Of a stretch of 64,000 nt of DNA, positions 60,503-64,000 are shown in pieces. How positions within the stretch are numbered: position 1 is the stretch's first letter; the number at the start of each line of letters is the position of its first letter. Under the pieces are notes generated by a model. That model was not told the DNA's origin and made no database searches. It worked only from the letters and a program-made list of their open reading frames with translations. The position numbers were made by a program, and so were the translations under genes. The stretch spans positions 10,230,001-10,294,000 of the forward strand of contig NC_077222.1 of the NCBI RefSeq assembly GCF_024763615.1, written 5' to 3'. The stretch is from Phlebotomus papatasi (lineage: Eukaryota; Arthropoda; Insecta; Diptera; Psychodidae).

Positions 60503-61459
60503 GTGATAGCGTCAAAATTCATCGAAATTCAAAGTCACTTTTCTCAAAAACGGCATTGTGCAAGTTAATGAAATTTTAGTATGTTGTAGTCCAGTCTAGG
60601 ACGTTTCCAAAATGGTGCGTATGTGCGCTGTGGTTTCAATAGAACCGGAGATATGAGGGGTCAAAGTTCACGAAATTCAAAAAATCATATCTCCGGTTCT
60701 ATGTGACCGATTTTGATGAATGAGGGCTTAAACGAAAGATCTCACCAAATGCTACAACTTTCTAGAATATTTGAACTTCGTGGGACCAACACCAGGGGCG
60801 CCACAGTCGAAAAACCAATTTCAATATCACATAACCTCAATTATCTCGACTGTCGCTGAACCGATTTTGATGATTACTTCAACATAATTGTAGAGGACAT
60901 TTGTCTCTACATTTCGTCCATACATCATTTTCCACTCAGACTACGCTATCACTCCGATTTTGCCGTTTAAGTGTGAAAAAATTGATTTTTCCAATAATAA
61001 CGGTTTGAAATCACTCAGATGCCAATTTGACTGCCTCTACTCCACCAAGACACTTAAAATAGGGTTTTAAATGGAAAGTCCCACAAAATACAACAATTCT
61101 TTGATATAGTTGAAGTTCAACAAATGACTACTTGGGGCACTCTGGATGAAAAACGAGTTAAGAAACAAAAAACCTCGCTTATCTTGGCTTCTGAGTAATC
61201 GATGAGATCATGTTCTATAGGAAAATTATAGAGAACATTCTGGTCTACATTTCACCCATATATTACTTTTGTGCCAGTTCATCCAAATCCTTGATATTTT
61301 GGTTTAAATACAAAATTTGTATAATTTCACGAATTTGATTCAAGATAACTGAATGGCGTCTCCCAACTTCAGCTCCAAATCGAATTTGCATGCACTCCGA
61401 GTTAGCTCACGTTAAGAATCTCACCTACATAAGCCGGTTAGGATTATCTGTCCCTTTTT

Positions 61460-62039
61460 CTTGAAAAAAGAATTAAAACCTCTAAAGATTGCAGGATCCT
61501 AAGAGATACCATTATTTAAATACTTTGAGTAATAAATTCAGAGAAAGAAATGTTTTAATTAATTATACTGAGAACCTTTTTTCAAAATTCTTTAGTAACG
61601 ATACTCTTACAACCCTATGAACTTCAGCAATCCTAGCTCCTTTTTTAAGGAGAATATTTCTCTAAAGACGACAAAAGGATGCAATCGAGGAAATACGTTT
61701 AACGGAATTGAAGAATATTCGAGGATATTTGAGGAAAATCTGAATACAAAAGAGATAGGGATACGATTTCTTTTGGGAAAATGTTTTGAGTTCAGTTCTC
61801 TTTTAAAAAAACGTTCTTTGGCGCCAATAACTTACGATATGCCGTTATTTAAAAAAGCAAGTTTCATAAAAATATTTCTACCAATTTCTTAAGAACCCTT
61901 ACTTTAAGATATCTGAAAAAGTTGACGTGATGGACCATAAGTTTCTTCGGGTTATATGTTTAAGATACACCAAGGACTCCGAAAATACCTGTAATTTGCC
62001 ATTAAACGAAGAAAGTTTTCGTTTTATTGCCCTGAAATG
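61460..62039. other. No recognised feature
   Basis: Two plus frames (61617-61892 and 61927-62157) are rich in Lys, Phe and Asn; the second runs into the repeat at 62040 and the hairpin element, so it is not a gene. Confidence 0.4.
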
Positions 62040-62560
62040 TGCGATGGCTTTAAAACATGGAAAGTTTGTATGGGAACTACCAGATAGAGCAGTCAGAGGG
62101 AAATCTAAAAATATTTATTTAAAGCAGAGGTGTGCAAGAACCGTTGAAACCGAATAAACGTCAAAATAAGTTTGTTCTGGTAGCGTTTTGAACATTGACG
62201 TATATGTTTCATTTGACATTTATTCGGTTTCAACGGTTCTTGCACGCCTTTGATTTAAATCTTAAGTCATACATCGACTTTATCCTGAATTTCATTAAGA
62301 TCGGTTAAGCCATTTTCGAGTAATAAATTGTCAAAGTTGTGAATTTTTCGAAGGATATCGTTAATTTCCCAAGGACTGATAGTCCTTTTTGACTTTGGTC
62401 TCGGTAAATTTTAAGTCATACACCAACACCTACAGAATGGGCCTAGTCCCATCTCTGGCGAAGGGTTGGACCAGCTCCCATACATTTCTGCCCATTGTCC
62501 TTTGTTTATTTCTTAAAGAAAAACAAAAAAATACACTTTTGTCTAATTTTGAAGATGAAC
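62040..62560 (+). repeat. Relative of the 18.9-19.6 kb repeat, interrupted
   Basis: Shares 'aagtttgtatgggaacta', 'gaatttcattaagatcggtt', 'cgagtaataa', 'gcctagtcccatct' and 'cattgtcctttg' in the same order. A 122-bp hairpin element interrupts it. One or more ancestral dispersed elements are implied. Confidence 0.6.
62128..62249 (+). mobile_element. 122-bp hairpin element inserted in a repeat
   Basis: AGGTGTGCAAGAACCGTTGA at the left, inverted at the right (…GGTTCTTGCACGCCT); ~38 paired bases including 'aaccgaataaacgtcaaa'. It interrupts the repeat at 62040-62560. Confidence 0.8.
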
Positions 62561-62861
62561 AGTAAACACGACATAAGTAGTTGTTTATTCCGTTGAAAAT
62601 ATTGTTTTCCTTATTAGAATAATCACATTTGTAAGAATTTTTACGAAAATGTTTTAAATTTTTTTTAATTTAATTTAATTTAAATGTCTCTGTAATTTCG
62701 TTCTCTAATTTGTTTTTCATTATGAATTGATTACTCACTTTCATTCAAATCAATAAATTCTATAAAATAAAAAAATAACCGTTTTGTTTGCTTTAAAAAT
62801 TTATTTTCAGTTTATTTTCAGTATTGATCATAATGTAGTGAATCGACGTTGATATTAATTC

Positions 62862-62959
62862 AAAGAACACATCCGGTGATCGTCGGATGGTAGGAGTTTC
62901 AGATCTTTTTATTCTGAGCTAAACCTCCTCCCATCTGACGATCATCGGATTTGTTCTTT
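62862..62959 (+). mobile_element. 98-bp hairpin element
   Basis: AAAGAACACATCCGGTGATC at the left and its inverted partner at the right, with 'cggatggtaggag' paired to 'cctcccatctg'. The word 'gtattgatcat' stands on both sides (62821 and 62962), so the duplicated flank may be an 11-base TSD. Confidence 0.65.
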
Positions 62960-64000
62960 GAGTATTGATCATGACGCTAAGCCGGCGATGTCCGTAGAGA
63001 TCACACGATAGAATGAATATAAATTACAACGATAAGAAAATTTATAAAAAATGTTATGAGAGACATTCAGAGTAAAAGGACCTATCATATATGCAATTCA
63101 CTTTTAAAATAGACCACTTTTGCACTGAACAAATTTATCAGTAGTTCTCTATTCGCAAAATATTCCAAAAGCACATTCCATGGGTGATATGAGGCATAAA
63201 AATAGGAAACCTCTTTATGATTCTGTTCGGAAAATGAGTCCATGTGAAACATATGGCTCTGCCACAGATTTTCCATCACTTAGCGCATGAGACTCACCAA
63301 AAATTGGCCCAAAAAGCTCTCTTATGCAGATGTTCCGGTCGTATAATTGAACAAAATTGTCGATGGTGAATGTTTATTCCACTAAATATTGAGCTATACG
63401 ATGGAGCAAATACTTCATTCAGATATTATGTGAATATTGAGGTTTTAAGTTTGTCAATAAATATTTATTGCAGCTTTAGTGCTTGAACTTTAAGCCGATT
63501 GAATATATTTCTTGATCTAAGCTTCGTGCATGAATTTGCAATGATGTTAAGCAGTTTGTGGTGCATTTATGCATAATTCAGTGCAGGAGCTTTCAGTTTG
63601 GGGTAGAGTTTTTTTGCAGTGTAACCTGGGGAAATTGTTCGGAGGGTTAAAATTTCCCCTTGGTATGTATATATGTACAGAATTGGGGGTGAATGAGGCT
63701 TGTGTTGGTGTTTGTGTGCGAAAGCTCTCGGTAGCTTGAACGGCAAACCGTTAGTATGTGATGAACTTTTGAACGTTCAAGTTCAGTTGTGCAACTCAAA
63801 GTGGGATTTTCTTTTTGAGAAAAGAAGCAAAAGGCAATCTTGTGAGGAAAGAACCCTCTACCCAAATAATTGTTCTTGGTTGTGACAAAAGAAATTACTT
63901 GCAATTTATTTTTCACCGTAACCTCAATTGCAACAATTTTTGCTTGAGGAAAAATGCAAAAGGGGTTGTGTTGTGTGAGCGACAATGTGAAAGGCTAATT
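62960..64000. other. Unique DNA at the right edge
   Basis: The last 350 bases are less AT-rich. 'ttttttgcag' at 63611-63620 is an acceptor-like site and 'ttcagttgtg' at 63782 an initiator-like word, but no exon can be supported. Confidence 0.3.

Larger units (their letters stand above)
59617..61459 (+). mobile_element. 1.8-kb TIR element, copy 2
   Basis: Same orientation and nearly the same sequence as copy 1, with scattered substitutions and a longer GGCCGGCC run. Shared sequence runs from 'tattaggtg' to 'tgtcccttttt'; flanks outside are unrelated, so this is a second insertion or an old duplication that lost its flanks, not a simple tandem copy. Terminal words are at 59620-59636 and 61411-61427. 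Confidence 0.75.

Noticed and set aside
1..64000. tRNA or rRNA genes
   Set aside because: I saw no A-box/B-box pair with a cloverleaf and no rRNA-like conserved stretch; a covariance-model scan was not possible here.

Overview
The window is AT-rich eukaryotic DNA from an insect, most likely a nematoceran fly. A phlebotomine sand fly would fit, but the species cannot be proved from sequence alone. The grounds are a recognisable insect odorant receptor gene with two introns of 72-73 bases, a dead mariner-type transposase of the DD37E kind first described in mosquitoes, and a dense population of small inverted-repeat transposons. It is gene-poor. I found no rRNA, tRNA, CRISPR array, operon or complete multi-exon gene.

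Layout. 0-5.3 kb: hairpins, degenerate tandem repeats, an 88-bp MITE, a fragment of a TIR element, one possible exon (2964-3075) and the C-terminal scrap of a non-LTR retrotransposon. 6.1-7.3 kb: a minisatellite of 'cgggattttg' words with a ~240-bp higher-order period. 9.4-14.3 kb: a run of short TIR elements. 15.6-16.7 kb: the odorant receptor gene on the minus strand, read confidently from TM2 to the C-terminus; its N-terminal exon is unresolved. 18.1-18.8 kb: the mariner transposase pseudogene. 18.9-19.6 kb: a three-unit diverged tandem repeat with a relative at 62 kb. 21.3-21.6 kb: a GATC-rich minisatellite. 23.8-24.0 kb: another non-LTR fragment. 24.7-25.5 kb: a candidate 5' exon on the plus strand, two DRE-type TATCGATA words, and a second possible exon.

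27.5-29.9 kb: a 2.4-kb minisatellite with a recent 357-bp internal duplication. 32.1-33.3 kb: a foldback element nested inside a MITE. 33.4-39.0 kb: two 1.7-kb TIR elements in opposite orientation, forming a 5.6-kb interrupted palindrome. 40.2-44.5 kb: scattered members of a family carrying the same 'gggattttg' words as the 6-kb array, and a possible 2.75-kb element with ~45-bp TIRs. 46.5-52.3 kb: several TIR elements, some nested three deep, one carrying a retroinsertion with a 14-bp target-site duplication. 52.5-56.6 kb: two copies of a TTAA-flanked piggyBac-like MITE, one nested in another element. 56.9-61.5 kb: two near-identical 1.8-kb elements built from ~290-bp units that end in CTCF-like words.

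The most notable patterns are the duplicated 1.8-kb element with embedded AGGTGGCGCT words, and a set of otherwise unrelated MITE families that share a TAGGG-type end and TA junctions, which suggests mobilisation by one transposase type. Nothing indicates a cooperating gene set; the window looks like a transposon-rich intergenic or intronic region around one chemoreceptor gene.
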